Assembly: GCA_013289695.1 (NCBI GenBank)
Contig: JABCZK010000011.1
Location: forward strand, 1 to 64,000
Length of the DNA: 64,000 nt
DNA from: Acidobacteriota bacterium
Lineage (GTDB): Bacteria > Acidobacteriota > Terriglobia > Acidiferrales > UBA7541
Direction: 5' to 3'
Of the stretch, positions 7,851 to 15,800 are shown piece by piece; position 1 is the stretch's first letter, and every line of letters begins with the position of its first letter. Below the pieces are notes generated by a model. It worked only from the letters and a program-made list of their open reading frames with translations, was not told where the DNA came from and made no database searches. Position numbers and translations under genes: made by a program.

Positions 7851-8627
7851 ATGCTGACGGTATTCTGTAGCGTAAAAAATGCAGCAGCCTACGCAGAGGT
7901 TTTTCTTCTGAGCGCCGCAAACAAAGGATTTCGCCCTGGTGAAGCGATCCGACTGGTCATGCTAGTAGGTGAGTCGCAAGATGATACTGAAAAGATATGC
8001 AGGCGTCTCATCACGACAATTCCGATCCGAACCAAATTAATCATGGAACATTCTCTGGACCGGAAGATGAGACGTCGAGTGGCTGAAATAAACGAATCTA
8101 ATGCACATCAATTCAATGAGGGAATGTGGGATTTCCTGAGAGATAATTTTCATTTCAACTCGCGTTTCTATGCAGGAATTCATGTTGACGTGGAATTTGT
8201 GAAGCCCGGCCTCTGGAGGTTTCTTCTGAATCGAATGGTATCTAGAGACGCAGTTGTAGGTTCCCTGTTTGATCCAGGCGAGCTGTATCGCCCCAACGGC
8301 GCCTTCTGGGTTTCAATGCCGCGCTTTTTCCCCTTAGTGGCAATCGCCAGACGAACATCGTCACAGCGTTTTGGTATCGACTGGACACGATCCCAATGCG
8401 AGAAGTGTCCGAATATTCTTTACGACAATGGTGCTGAAGCGTTACGCGCCGCGATCACTTCAAAGGTACGAATTGAGATTTTTACTGACGGCGAATTGAA
8501 AACGTATATTAGGCACTTCGGATTCGTCTGGACTCGTAACTATGTTTCTCTTCTGTACAAGAGCGCTGGACAAAAAAGTCGGCGTGAGGTCGCCGAGAGA
8601 TTGAGAATCCTGCGAGGACGGACATAA
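7851..8627 (+). CDS. Protein of unknown function, possibly glycosyltransferase-like
   Basis: 258 residues from ATG 7851. The N-terminus alternates hydrophobic strands and helices (LTVFCSVKNAAAYAEVFLL, then AIRLVMLVGES), and HVDVEF at about residue 107 resembles the DxD metal site after a strand in GT-A glycosyltransferases. That similarity is my inference from pattern, not a recognised family. The Cys pair CEKC lies near residue 184. No signal peptide or membrane helix. Codon use and base composition are visibly more AT-rich than in genes outside the island. The next gene is convergent. Confidence 0.55.
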   Translation: MLTVFCSVKNAAAYAEVFLLSAANKGFRPGEAIRLVMLVGESQDDTEKICRRLITTIPIRTKLIMEHSLDRKMRRRVAEINESNAHQFNEGMWDFLRDNFHFNSRFYAGIHVDVEFVKPGLWRFLLNRMVSRDAVVGSLFDPGELYRPNGAFWVSMPRFFPLVAIARRTSSQRFGIDWTRSQCEKCPNILYDNGAEALRAAITSKVRIEIFTDGELKTYIRHFGFVWTRNYVSLLYKSAGQKSRREVAERLRILRGRT

Positions 8628-8734
8628 GCAGTGCTGTGAGGGATTATGAATTCTGTACGGTCTTAGACAGGGCCCGGCATAATGCTTTCGACAGCGAGGC
8701 GCCGAAAACAGAGGTGGCACGGTCCGACGCGCGG

Positions 8735-9208
8735 TCACCCCGATATGCGGTTGATTGTGCCGCGGCAGTTGGGGGAGCCACAGCGACACCGGACTATGGG
8801 AGCTTTCGGGCTAACGAGGTAGTCGAGCGTGAGTTCCTCACCGCGGTGAATGCGGCGCCGGCTAAAGAACCACATGCGTCCGCGAATCTTTTTGCGTTTG
8901 AGATTGGGATCGCAACAGTGGTTGACCCGCTCGGCTCCTGAGCCTTTCTCGACGCCGTCCAGAAACCAGCGGCGATTGAGACGCAGGAGATAAATCGGCC
9001 TCCTGCCACCGGGCACCCAGATTCGCTTGAACCGCGCAACGGCTTGCGGAATCGTCAGGCGCTCGCCCGTGTACTCGATCACCCTCTTGCCACGAGGAAT
9101 TTCTTCGGCGGCAAATACGCCGATTTTATGAATCGCGGAACGACCGATACGCAGAGAATACATTGAGAAGCGTGGATCAATCGACGGAGGTTTGTGGCTG
9201 TAGCTCAT
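8735..9208 (-). CDS. SET-domain protein lysine methyltransferase, module A
   Basis: 157 residues, a minimal SET domain with post-SET tail. Visible motifs: IHKIGVFA (residues 26-33, SAM-binding GxG-like), EYTGER (45-50), NHCCDPN (96-102) and GEELTLDY (123-130) with the likely catalytic Tyr130. Cys99 plus CRCGSPNC (Cys141, 143, 148) form the complete post-SET zinc site that closes the lysine channel in active enzymes. SET proteins transfer methyl groups from S-adenosylmethionine to lysine side chains. The gene follows, on the same strand, a 28-residue lysine-rich peptide gene (9322-9408) with a hairpin between. The ATG at 9208 has no strong ribosome-binding site, in contrast to the peptide gene. 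Paralogue of the gene at 10171-10623. Confidence 0.9.
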   Translation of the reverse strand: MSYSHKPPSIDPRFSMYSLRIGRSAIHKIGVFAAEEIPRGKRVIEYTGERLTIPQAVARFKRIWVPGGRRPIYLLRLNRRWFLDGVEKGSGAERVNHCCDPNLKRKKIRGRMWFFSRRRIHRGEELTLDYLVSPKAPIVRCRCGSPNCRGTINRISG

Positions 9209-9231
9209 CTGGGTGAAATCGGGGAAAGGGA

Positions 9232-9259
9232 AAGGACTGCCCGCAAGCCGACAGTCCTT
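9232..9259 (-). terminator. Hairpin between peptide A and SET gene A (possible attenuator)
   Basis: AAGGACTG (9232-9239) and CAGTCCTT (9252-9259) form an 8-bp stem with a 12-base loop. On the minus strand it is followed by a pyrimidine-rich TTTCCCTTTCCCC run, so partial termination before the SET gene is plausible. The other module has a hairpin in the same place. Confidence 0.5.
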
Positions 9260-9321
9260 CCCATCGTGCGCTGAGTGGATATCCCAACGTCTCGACGAGT
9301 CCCACGACGACCTTACGGCTC

Positions 9322-9408
9322 TTACTTATAGAACATTACAGTCAGAGGCTTGATCCCGCTTAGCTTCTTGGTCTTGCGCAACTTCTTGGTTGATTTTTTC
9401 GCTGTCAT
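9322..9408 (-). CDS. 28-residue lysine-rich peptide, module A
   Basis: Starts at ATG 9408 with a perfect AGGAGG (9415-9420) six bases upstream, one of the strongest ribosome-binding sites in the window. The product contains nine lysines in 28 residues, with TKKLRKTKKL in the middle and IKPLTVM near the end. It aligns with the peptide of module B over 22 positions with 12 identities, sharing TKKLxKxKK and KPLT. No signal peptide. The pair of paralogues, each just upstream of a SET-domain gene, argues for a real product rather than chance. Likely roles: methylation substrate, modified peptide precursor, or regulatory leader peptide; the sequence alone does not decide. Confidence 0.72.
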   Translation of the reverse strand: MTAKKSTKKLRKTKKLSGIKPLTVMFYK

Positions 9409-9432
9409 ACGATTCCTCCTCGCTCTCCGATT

Positions 9433-9447
9433 TGCCCCCCTCGGGCA
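9433..9447 (-). promoter_or_regulatory. Leader palindrome, module A
   Basis: TGCCC and GGGCA arms around GAGGG in the 5' leader of peptide A, followed by AAATCGGAG. A closely similar palindrome plus AATCCGGAG sits at the same position in module B, so this leader element is conserved between the copies. Confidence 0.45.
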
Positions 9448-9454
9448 CTCCGCT

Positions 9455-9483
9455 GTTATATGCAAGCGGCGCGCCATTGTCCA
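9455..9483 (-). promoter_or_regulatory. Promoter of peptide/SET module A
   Basis: On the minus strand TGGACA (9483-9478) and TATAAC (9460-9455) are 17 bases apart, each 5/6 to consensus, with 46 bases to the peptide ATG. Module B carries the identical hexamers and spacing and shares the bases TTGCA before the -10. Confidence 0.72.
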
Positions 9484-9899
9484 GAATTGTTCAGAATCAT
9501 GGGTGCCTCGGCCATGGCCTTTCGATTCTTTGAGATAGTGCGAGCGCAAAGCGCACGGCGGTTGGAAAAGGTGCGAGGGAAGTATTGACTAATTCAACTA
9601 ATATTGACAAATCCAACAGCTGGCACGGTTAAGCTCAATGTGAGCAGTCTAAAGAGGTTGAGGCAGACCGGGTTGTTAGCATACGACATTAGAACGTCGA
9701 AGGCGATCTTGGATAACTCCTTGTTAACGCCCTGCCGGTAAAATGGATTTGGCTTCCGATTAGTCCGGTTCTGTTGGCTTCGTGTGCGCGCGTCTTCGTT
9801 GAAATATTCAACAGTTGGTGATTTTTCCAACGCTCCGGCATGCCTTCAAGGCGCTCGGGCCGTGTCTCCGCTCGGAATCGAAAAGGCTTAGCGTACCCG
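9484..9899. other. Central spacer between the two divergent modules
   Basis: About 416 bases separate the two promoters. Short frames occur on both strands but none has a ribosome-binding site or recognisable composition. No long inverted repeat was found, so the two modules are diverged paralogues rather than arms of a recent perfect inversion. Confidence 0.45.
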
Positions 9900-9928
9900 T
9901 GGACATTGGAACGGTTATTGCATATAAC
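9900..9928 (+). promoter_or_regulatory. Promoter of peptide/SET module B
   Basis: TGGACA (9900-9905) and TATAAC (9923-9928) with 17 bases between, 44 bases before the peptide ATG. Same hexamers, same spacing and nearly the same leader length as module A. Confidence 0.72.
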
Positions 9929-9937
9929 CATGTGACC

Positions 9938-9949
9938 GCCCCAGGGGGC
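9938..9949 (+). promoter_or_regulatory. Leader palindrome, module B
   Basis: GCCCC and GGGGC arms with a two-base centre, then AATCCGGAGG. Counterpart of the palindrome at 9433-9447 in module A. Confidence 0.45.
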
Positions 9950-9972
9950 AATCCGGAGGTAGGAGATAAACA

Positions 9973-10050
9973 ATGGCGACCAAGAAGCTGAAGAAGTCCA
10001 AGAAGATCCAACCGACCAAACCGCTCACGATGATCGTGGACAAGCACTAG
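9973..10050 (+). CDS. 25-residue lysine-rich peptide, module B
   Basis: Starts at ATG 9973 with AGGAG seven bases upstream and ends at TAG 10048-10050. Eight of 25 residues are lysine: TKKLKKSKKI then TKPLTMI, closing DKH. Shares TKKLxKxKK and KPLT with peptide A, while the last residues differ (VMFYK versus MIVDKH). No signal peptide or membrane segment. Position, strong ribosome-binding site and conserved pattern support expression as a peptide together with the SET-domain enzyme encoded 120 bases further on. Too short for standard gene finders. Confidence 0.72.
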   Translation: MATKKLKKSKKIQPTKPLTMIVDKH

Positions 10051-10102
10051 CCAAGGCTTTAACGCCGCACTGACAATCTGGATCGACGAAAACAGCGAAA
10101 CA

Positions 10103-10140
10103 GGGCCGCCTTGATTCTAGAGGCGGTCCTTCCTTGTTTT
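10103..10140 (+). terminator. Hairpin with T-rich tail between peptide B and SET gene B
   Basis: GGGCCGCCT (10103-10111) pairs with AGGCGGTCC (10121-10129) apart from one G-U, followed by TTCCTTGTTTT. This resembles an intrinsic terminator and would make read-through into the SET gene partial. The upstream possible TTG start at 10111 falls inside the stem. Confidence 0.55.
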
Positions 10141-10170
10141 AGTGGACGCAAGAAATCTCCCTGGCCCCGA

Positions 10171-10623
10171 TTGCGACATATCATCCACCCTCGAAGCGCA
10201 CGCTTCCTTCTCACCATCCGACGTTCGCGCATTCATCGCCTCGGTGTCTTCGCGGCCGAACTCATCCCAGCCGGGGAAAAAGTGATTGAATACACAGGCG
10301 AACGAATAACACGAAAAAAGGCTCTGGAACGCCAAAACAAGTCTTGGGTTCAAGGAAGGCCAAAGCCGGTCTATTTCTTCCGTCTCAGCCGCAACTGGGA
10401 ACTTGACGGGGCTGTGGGCGGGAGTGGCGCCGAATTAATCAATCACAGTTGTGATCCGAATCTCTCCCGGCGCCGAATCCGGGGCCACATCTTCTTCTTC
10501 AGCCGCAAGACGATTCAGGTAAAGGGTGAGCTCACGTTGGATTATCGTTTCCCGAAGAACGCCCCGAAAATTCCATGCCGTTGCGGCTCACGCAACTGCC
10601 GGGGCATCATCAACCGAAAATAA
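10171..10623 (+). CDS. SET-domain protein lysine methyltransferase, module B
   Basis: 150 residues if it starts at TTG 10171; the open frame extends to TTG 10111, but that codon lies in the terminator-like hairpin, and the shorter form matches the N-terminal length of the paralogue. Motifs: IHRLGVFA, EYTGER, INHSCDPNL and GELTLDY, with the post-SET zinc cysteines from NHSC plus CRCGSRNC. All residues needed for SAM and lysine binding appear intact. Strongly similar to the product of 8735-9208 across the whole domain, so the two genes are paralogues. Neither start codon has a good ribosome-binding site. Expected to methylate lysine; the neighbouring lysine-rich peptide is the obvious candidate substrate (inference). 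Confidence 0.87.
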   Translation: MRHIIHPRSARFLLTIRRSRIHRLGVFAAELIPAGEKVIEYTGERITRKKALERQNKSWVQGRPKPVYFFRLSRNWELDGAVGGSGAELINHSCDPNLSRRRIRGHIFFFSRKTIQVKGELTLDYRFPKNAPKIPCRCGSRNCRGIINRK

Positions 10624-10725
10624 CTACTCACTCCCTGATTCACATTGCTCCCAACGATGTAATCAAACCGGATATGGTCATGCCCTTCTACGCTCTTAGA
10701 CCTGGTCAGTACAAGGAAGTGAGTA

Positions 10726-11622
10726 ATGGCAAGAGGTATTGATTTAGGGGACGCTGTCCCAACGCGAGCCGAAGAGCAGGCGCATCCCGTCCTGCCTGCC
10801 GCATTCACTTCTAAAAGCCGGGATAGCACGCGGGAGGTCGCATTGAAGCCATTCGATGAGCGGCTGTTCCAACTCAAATTGCAGCCCATAAACCAGCGGA
10901 TGCACGCTGAGGCTGGAAAGTGCTGGCCACGCGCACGAGCCGAGGTTAAACGACTTGGAAACCACGCGCGCCTTTTACCGGCTTTCGTCGAATATGAATT
11001 AGAGGTGCTGCGGAAATACCTCGAAGAGGTTGATAGACTGCGCCGCGAGGTGTGGCTCTTGGACGGGAATGCTGTCACGCCGGAATTTATTCGGACCATA
11101 TTGGCTTTTCACGCTTTCACCATCATTGCAGCCAGGAAGGGAGCTATTCAGCACGAGTTAAACCGGCATGCGACGCGAACCGGAGAGCACCAACGAGGAG
11201 GGCACATTTTGGCCCATCAGATGAACCGGCTACAGGGCGAAGTGGCGAATCGCTACGAGGTTGGCCAGGGCAACGCTCGGCTGTTTAGCAGATTGCGAAG
11301 TCACAGGCGCGACAGTCTAGCTCACCGCTGGCAGTATTTTAGCTGGTTTGGCCTTCTCACGGTGAATAAGAGCGGCCAACTTTCAGGATGGGACAATCAG
11401 TCGAAGCGGGTACTTGGAACAATCGGAAGTACCCTCAACGAGATAGAAGGTGTGCTAATCGCCGCCACCGAGCCGCCCTTCAACAAACAGGGGGCAAAAT
11501 TCCGCGGCATCCCTCGTTACCGTCAGATGCCACACATCGACGCGGAGCATATTTCCTTGAGCCAATTGCGAGAAATTTTGACGGGGATTGACAGAAAAAT
11601 TGACAAACTGCGGAACAGATGA
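10726..11622 (+). CDS. Hypothetical protein with a possible degenerate GIY-YIG-like C-terminal half
   Basis: 298 residues from ATG 10726. The first half is helical and charged with no recognised motif. In the second half, YEVGQGNARLFSRLRSH followed by HRWQYFSWFG, and then IEGVLIAATEPPFNKQG, resemble the order YIG-RLRxH, the following strand and the E-LI-PxxN helix of GIY-YIG nucleases. A clear GIY triplet is not visible ahead of it, so activity is doubtful and the assignment is an inference. No signal peptide. It is the last island gene before the right att repeat. Confidence 0.5.
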   Translation: MARGIDLGDAVPTRAEEQAHPVLPAAFTSKSRDSTREVALKPFDERLFQLKLQPINQRMHAEAGKCWPRARAEVKRLGNHARLLPAFVEYELEVLRKYLEEVDRLRREVWLLDGNAVTPEFIRTILAFHAFTIIAARKGAIQHELNRHATRTGEHQRGGHILAHQMNRLQGEVANRYEVGQGNARLFSRLRSHRRDSLAHRWQYFSWFGLLTVNKSGQLSGWDNQSKRVLGTIGSTLNEIEGVLIAATEPPFNKQGAKFRGIPRYRQMPHIDAEHISLSQLREILTGIDRKIDKLRNR

Positions 11623-11810
11623 ATCGGCAAGCAGGGGGCTAAGAAATATCAAGAGCAACGCACCGGAGCTGTGCCCTATTTTGTGCCCACCCTCAGTAGG
11701 AAACCGTCATACACCGTAGTAAGAGGCGACAGCGTGAAAACCCTCTGCTGAGGCGGAAAATCAACGCGATCGCAAACAGTCGTACTCCGTGCTAGTCCCG
11801 TTTGGACGGT

Positions 11811-11858
11811 CTCTTAAGCAGCGGGTTGGAGGTTCGAGTCCTCCCCGGCTCACCACTT
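11811..11858 (+). repeat. Right att direct repeat (attR-like), 3' fragment of tRNA-Lys
   Basis: Perfect 48-base copy of 4696-4743. It contains the 3' half of tRNA-Lys(CUU) including CCA but lacks the acceptor 5' strand and D arm, so it is not a tRNA gene. It marks the right end of the island. Confidence 0.93.
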
Positions 11859-11884
11859 CCTTGCGTTTCAATTGATGTCGCGGG

Positions 11885-12194
11885 TCATCGTCCGCGTTGC
11901 GATTTCAGCCTGCACTCAGCAACTCCGACGCGGTTGGATTCTGACTTCACCTGCGCGCGCAGTTCCAATAACTTTTCCAATTGTTCAACGGTAATCGCTG
12001 CGTCCCGCAGGATGCTTTTCAGTACTTTTGGGTGAAGCGTCTTGGCGGCGTGAAACGGAACAGTCACGCGTTTGCCAGCCGCATTTTTGTAAATCGTGTG
12101 ACTGTCGCTCTGCCTCGTGAGCGAAAATCCCGACTTCTCCAGGACAGTGACGATCTGGCGCGCAGTCAGTCAGGCGCGCAAGCCGGGGAGTCAC
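11885..12194 (-). pseudogene. hicA: hicA-like toxin gene, frameshifted near its start
   Basis: The minus strand encodes a HicA-type sequence: ARQIVTVLEKSGF, SHTIYKN, then VTVPFHAAKTLHPKVL, typical of the small dsRBD-fold mRNA interferase, including the SH/VPxH active-site region. The expected start, GTG at 12194 overlapping the hicB stop, is in another frame: CCCCGGCT is followed by about 13 extra bases before GACTGCGCGCC, with GCGCGCC occurring twice, so a short tandem duplication explains the shift. In-frame TGA codons block translation from upstream. A downstream GTG at 12067 would make only the C-terminal half. The toxin is therefore probably not made. It lies just outside the island. Confidence 0.68.
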
Positions 12195-12415
12195 ATGCTT
12201 ACTTCTACGGTGGATAGACTAACGGAGACGTATTCGGGGATTTCTTCGCCGTCGGCGATGCGGTCATCGATGTGTAGGCGAATCGCGTCCTGGATGTTTG
12301 CGACGGCTTGCTCGTAGGTATCGCCCTGGCTGTAACACCCTTGCAAGGCCGGGCAGGAAACATAATACCCGTCAGCATCTGATTCGATCACGATGGGAAG
12401 CGTGAGTTGCCGCAC
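12191..12415 (-). CDS. hicB: HicB-family antitoxin
   Basis: About 74 residues from GTG 12415; an ATG at 12565 in the same frame would add 50 residues that do not look like the family. The core LTLPIVIESDADGYYVSC followed by PALQGCYSQGDTYEQA and an AIRLHI helix is the partial-RNase-H fold of HicB, which binds and neutralises HicA and usually represses its own promoter. No ribbon-helix-helix domain is present after it. The stop overlaps the original hicA start. With hicA broken, this is likely an orphan antitoxin. Confidence 0.8.
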   Translation of the reverse strand: MRQLTLPIVIESDADGYYVSCPALQGCYSQGDTYEQAVANIQDAIRLHIDDRIADGEEIPEYVSVSLSTVEVSM

Positions 12416-12802
12416 CAACAAGTTATAAGGCTTCGCTCGAAGAACGCCAATCAGAATTGATGTTGCATGCGACAACTCGGCTATGTCTTTGCGTTGCTTC
12501 GATGGTAGGGCTCGCACCGAGCCAAGCATTTTCAGCGTTATGCGTATATCGGTGATTTCCTGCATAACTGCCCCGCAATTCATTTGACGCTGATACTTGC
12601 TTTGCCTGATGCGCAGCGATTTATCGTTCCATTGTGGGCGCTGTCCTGTAAAATTCCATCTCGTACAGCCCTGGTGCTTCTGTCTTGCGGCCGCCCCTCC
12701 CGATGGCCGCCGGATCTGCTGCTTCGTTCCGCCGGCCGGAATGCGTAGGCCGCAGCTTTCCGGCGGCCAGTAACGACTAGACTGGAGAATCAAATCTAGA
12801 AG

Positions 12803-15800
12803 ATGGCTAAGCTGGCCCAACCGCCTCCGCCCATTTTTTCCGAGCCAGAGGAAACGATTCGCGCCGAGCTATTCAGCGTCGAGCGCCTGGAGCAGCACGC
12901 GGAAAGCCTGGCGGCCGCGCAACTGGTGGTCACCGCTCCCGAGGAAGGTCGGCCGCTGATTCCTCGTGTACTCGAAAACGGCCGCGTCCTGCTGGAATAT
13001 TACCGGGCCACGGCGCGCGCCATTCAACACGAACAAGCCATCACGCCCGCGGCCGAATGGTTCGTAGATAATTTCTATATCGTCGAAGAACAATTGCGCG
13101 AAATTCGCGACGATCTTCCTCCCGGTTTCTACCGCAAATTGCCGAAGCTCGCGTCCGGTCACCTGGAAGGATTTCCGCGCGTCTTTGGCGTCGCCTGGGC
13201 GTTTGTGGCGCACAACGACAGCCGCTTCGATCCCGAAGTATTGCGCCGGTTCGTCAGCGCCTACCAGCGCGTCCAGCCGCTGACCATCGGCGAACTGTGG
13301 GCCGTGGCCATCACGCTGCGCATCGTGCTTGTGGAGAACTTGCGGCGCGTCGCCGAGCGCATCGTGCGCAGCCGCAACGCGCGCGTCGAAGCTGACATCC
13401 TCGCCGACCGCGTACTCGGCGCCGCCGGCCAGACGGCCGTTTCACCCGCCGCCGTTCTCCGCCGTTTCGAGAACAAGCCTCTCGAGCGCTCCTTTGCCGT
13501 GCAATTGGTTCAGCGCCTGCGCGACCTCGATCCGAAGGTTGGCCCGATCCTGGTGTGGCTGGACGAACGCCTCGCCGCGCAAGGCACCACCGCCGATGAA
13601 ATCGTCCGCGCCGAGCATCAAGAGCAGGCCGCCATGAGCGTGACGGTGCGCAACATCATCACCAGCATGCGGCTGACTTCCTCGTTCGATTGGGAAGGAT
13701 TTTTCGAGAGCGTCAGCCTGGTGGACGAAGTGCTGCGCAGCGGCAGCAATTTCGGAGACATGGACTTTGCGACGCGTGATTACTACCGTCACGCGATCGA
13801 GGACCTGTCACGTGGTTCGGCTCACTCCGAAATCGAGGTTGCCCAACGCGCCGTACAACGCGCCAAACGGGCGCGCGCGGAACTGCACAGTGATGGGCAT
13901 CCGCCCAACGAACGCAAGGCCGATCCCGGCTACTACCTGATCTCCCGCGGCCGTCTCGATTTCGAGCGCGAACTCGGATTCCACGTTGCCTGGCGGCGCG
14001 GCGTGCTGCGCTTGTATGTGCGAGCCGCCGTACCGGGATATTTGGGGACGATCGCGATAATGACCGCGCTGATTTTGGCGCTGCCGCTGGCGCATGCCCG
14101 CGAATTGGGAGTAAGCACCCCCATTTTGGCGCTGTTCGCGTTGCTGGCCTCTGTGCCTGCTTCTGATTTGGCCATAGCACTGATCAATCGAGTCGTAGCG
14201 GATTTACTTGGGCCACGCACTTTGGCGCGCCTGGAATTGCGCGATGGCGTTCCGGAGGAACTGCGCACCATCATTGCCGTTCCTACTCTCTTGATCTCGC
14301 AGGATGCGATCAAGGAACAGGTTGAGCGCCTGGAAATTCATTACCTCGCAAACGTTGATGGCGATCTGCGCTTTGCGCTGCTCACCGATTGGGTGGACGC
14401 CGCCACGGAAACTCTGCCGGGAGATGACGAACTGCTAGCTGCGGCTGCCAGCGGCATCGCCGGCTTGAACAAAGCCCATGGCCCTGCCCCCGGAGGCGGC
14501 GCGCGTTTCTTCCTATTTCACCGCAAGCGGACCTGGAACGATCGCGAAAAGAAGTGGATGGGCTGGGAACGCAAGCGGGGAAAGCTGCACGAGCTCAATG
14601 AACTGCTGCGCGGTTCGACGCAGACAAATTTCATTCCCGTCGGCGACCAGGTGCCCGAGTCCATCCCCATGATTCGCTACGTCATCACGCTCGACGCGGA
14701 CACGCGCCTTTCTCGTGGCACTGCGGCGCGCTTGGTGGGAACAATGGCACACCCGTTGAACCGCCCGCAATTCAGCCCGGAACTGGGGCGCGTGGTGGAC
14801 GGCTATGGCGTAGTGCAACCGCGTGTAACGCCTTCGCTTCCCACCGATCGCGAAGGCTCGCTCTTCCAGCGAATTTTTTCTGGACCGAGTGGAATCGATC
14901 CGTACGCCGCAGCGGTTTCAGATGTTTATCAGGACTTGTTCCACGAAGGGTCATACACCGGGAAGGGAATCTACGATCTCGATGCGTTTGAGGCCGCGCT
15001 GGCCGGCACGGTTAAAGAGAACACCCTGCTGAGCCATGACTTGTTCGAGGGCATTTTCGCACGCGCCGCGCTAGCCAGCGATATCGAGCTATTCGACGAA
15101 TTTCCATCGCATTACGAAGTGTCGGCCGCGCGGCAGCATCGCTGGGCCCGCGGAGACTGGCAGCTATTGCCGTGGATTTTCGGACGCGGGGGGCTTTCGA
15201 AAGAGGAACGCCGCAAAGTTTCGATTCCTGCGATCAGCCGCTGGAAGATGATTGACAATTTGCGCCGCACGCTTTCCGCACCGTGCATGTTGCTGTTGCT
15301 GGCGGCGGGATGGCTGATACCCCGGGTGTCACCCTGGATGTGGACGCGCTTCGTCGTAGCCACGATTGCGATTCCCGCGCTAATCCCTTTTCTTGTTGGA
15401 TTGAATTCCCGTCTGAGCGGCATTTCGAAACGCAGCCATTTTCGCGATGTTCTATCCGACCTGTCGTTGGGCGCATCGCAAATCGGTTTAACCCTCACGT
15501 TTATTGCGTATCAGGCATGGCTGATGACGGACGCGATCGGCCGGACGCTGGTCCGATTGTTGTTCACGCGCCGAAATCTGCTGCAGTGGGTAACCGCGGC
15601 GCAGGCCAAACATGCCGTGGACTTGAGTCTTTTGGCTACCTACGGACGCATGGTGGCTAGCGTCCTGGTGGCTTTTGCCGCGCTCCTAGCGGCGGCTGTC
15701 GCGCGGCCTCAGGCTTTGTGGGCTGCGATCCCGTTTGGCGCACTTTGGATCGCGGCGCCCGCCGTGGCACGCTGGATCAGCATTCCACCACCGGTCGAGG

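Larger units (their letters stand above)
4696..11858. mobile_element. Integrative genomic island in tRNA-Lys, about 7.1 kb
   Basis: A perfect 48-bp direct repeat flanks 7.1 kb that begins with a tyrosine recombinase gene beside the intact tRNA. Cargo: a coupled 51-residue protein, an NAD(P)-binding protein, a disrupted ion channel, an unknown protein, two divergent peptide/SET-domain modules and a possible GIY-YIG-like protein. No conjugation, replication or phage structural genes are visible, so the element could be moved only by recombination or in trans. Several cargo stretches read as less GC-rich than the housekeeping flanks. Confidence 0.88.

Noticed and set aside
10111..10170. TTG 10111 as the SET gene B start
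   Set aside because: The codon lies in a terminator-like stem and the paralogue has no matching extension; TTG 10171 is preferred, though neither has a good ribosome-binding site.
11811..11858. Second tRNA-Lys gene
   Set aside because: Only the 3' half is present; no acceptor 5' strand or D arm, so it is an att remnant.
12416..12820. Long N-terminal extension of hicB
   Set aside because: HicB proteins begin at the LTLPIVIE strand; the upstream residues have no family similarity or ribosome-binding site.
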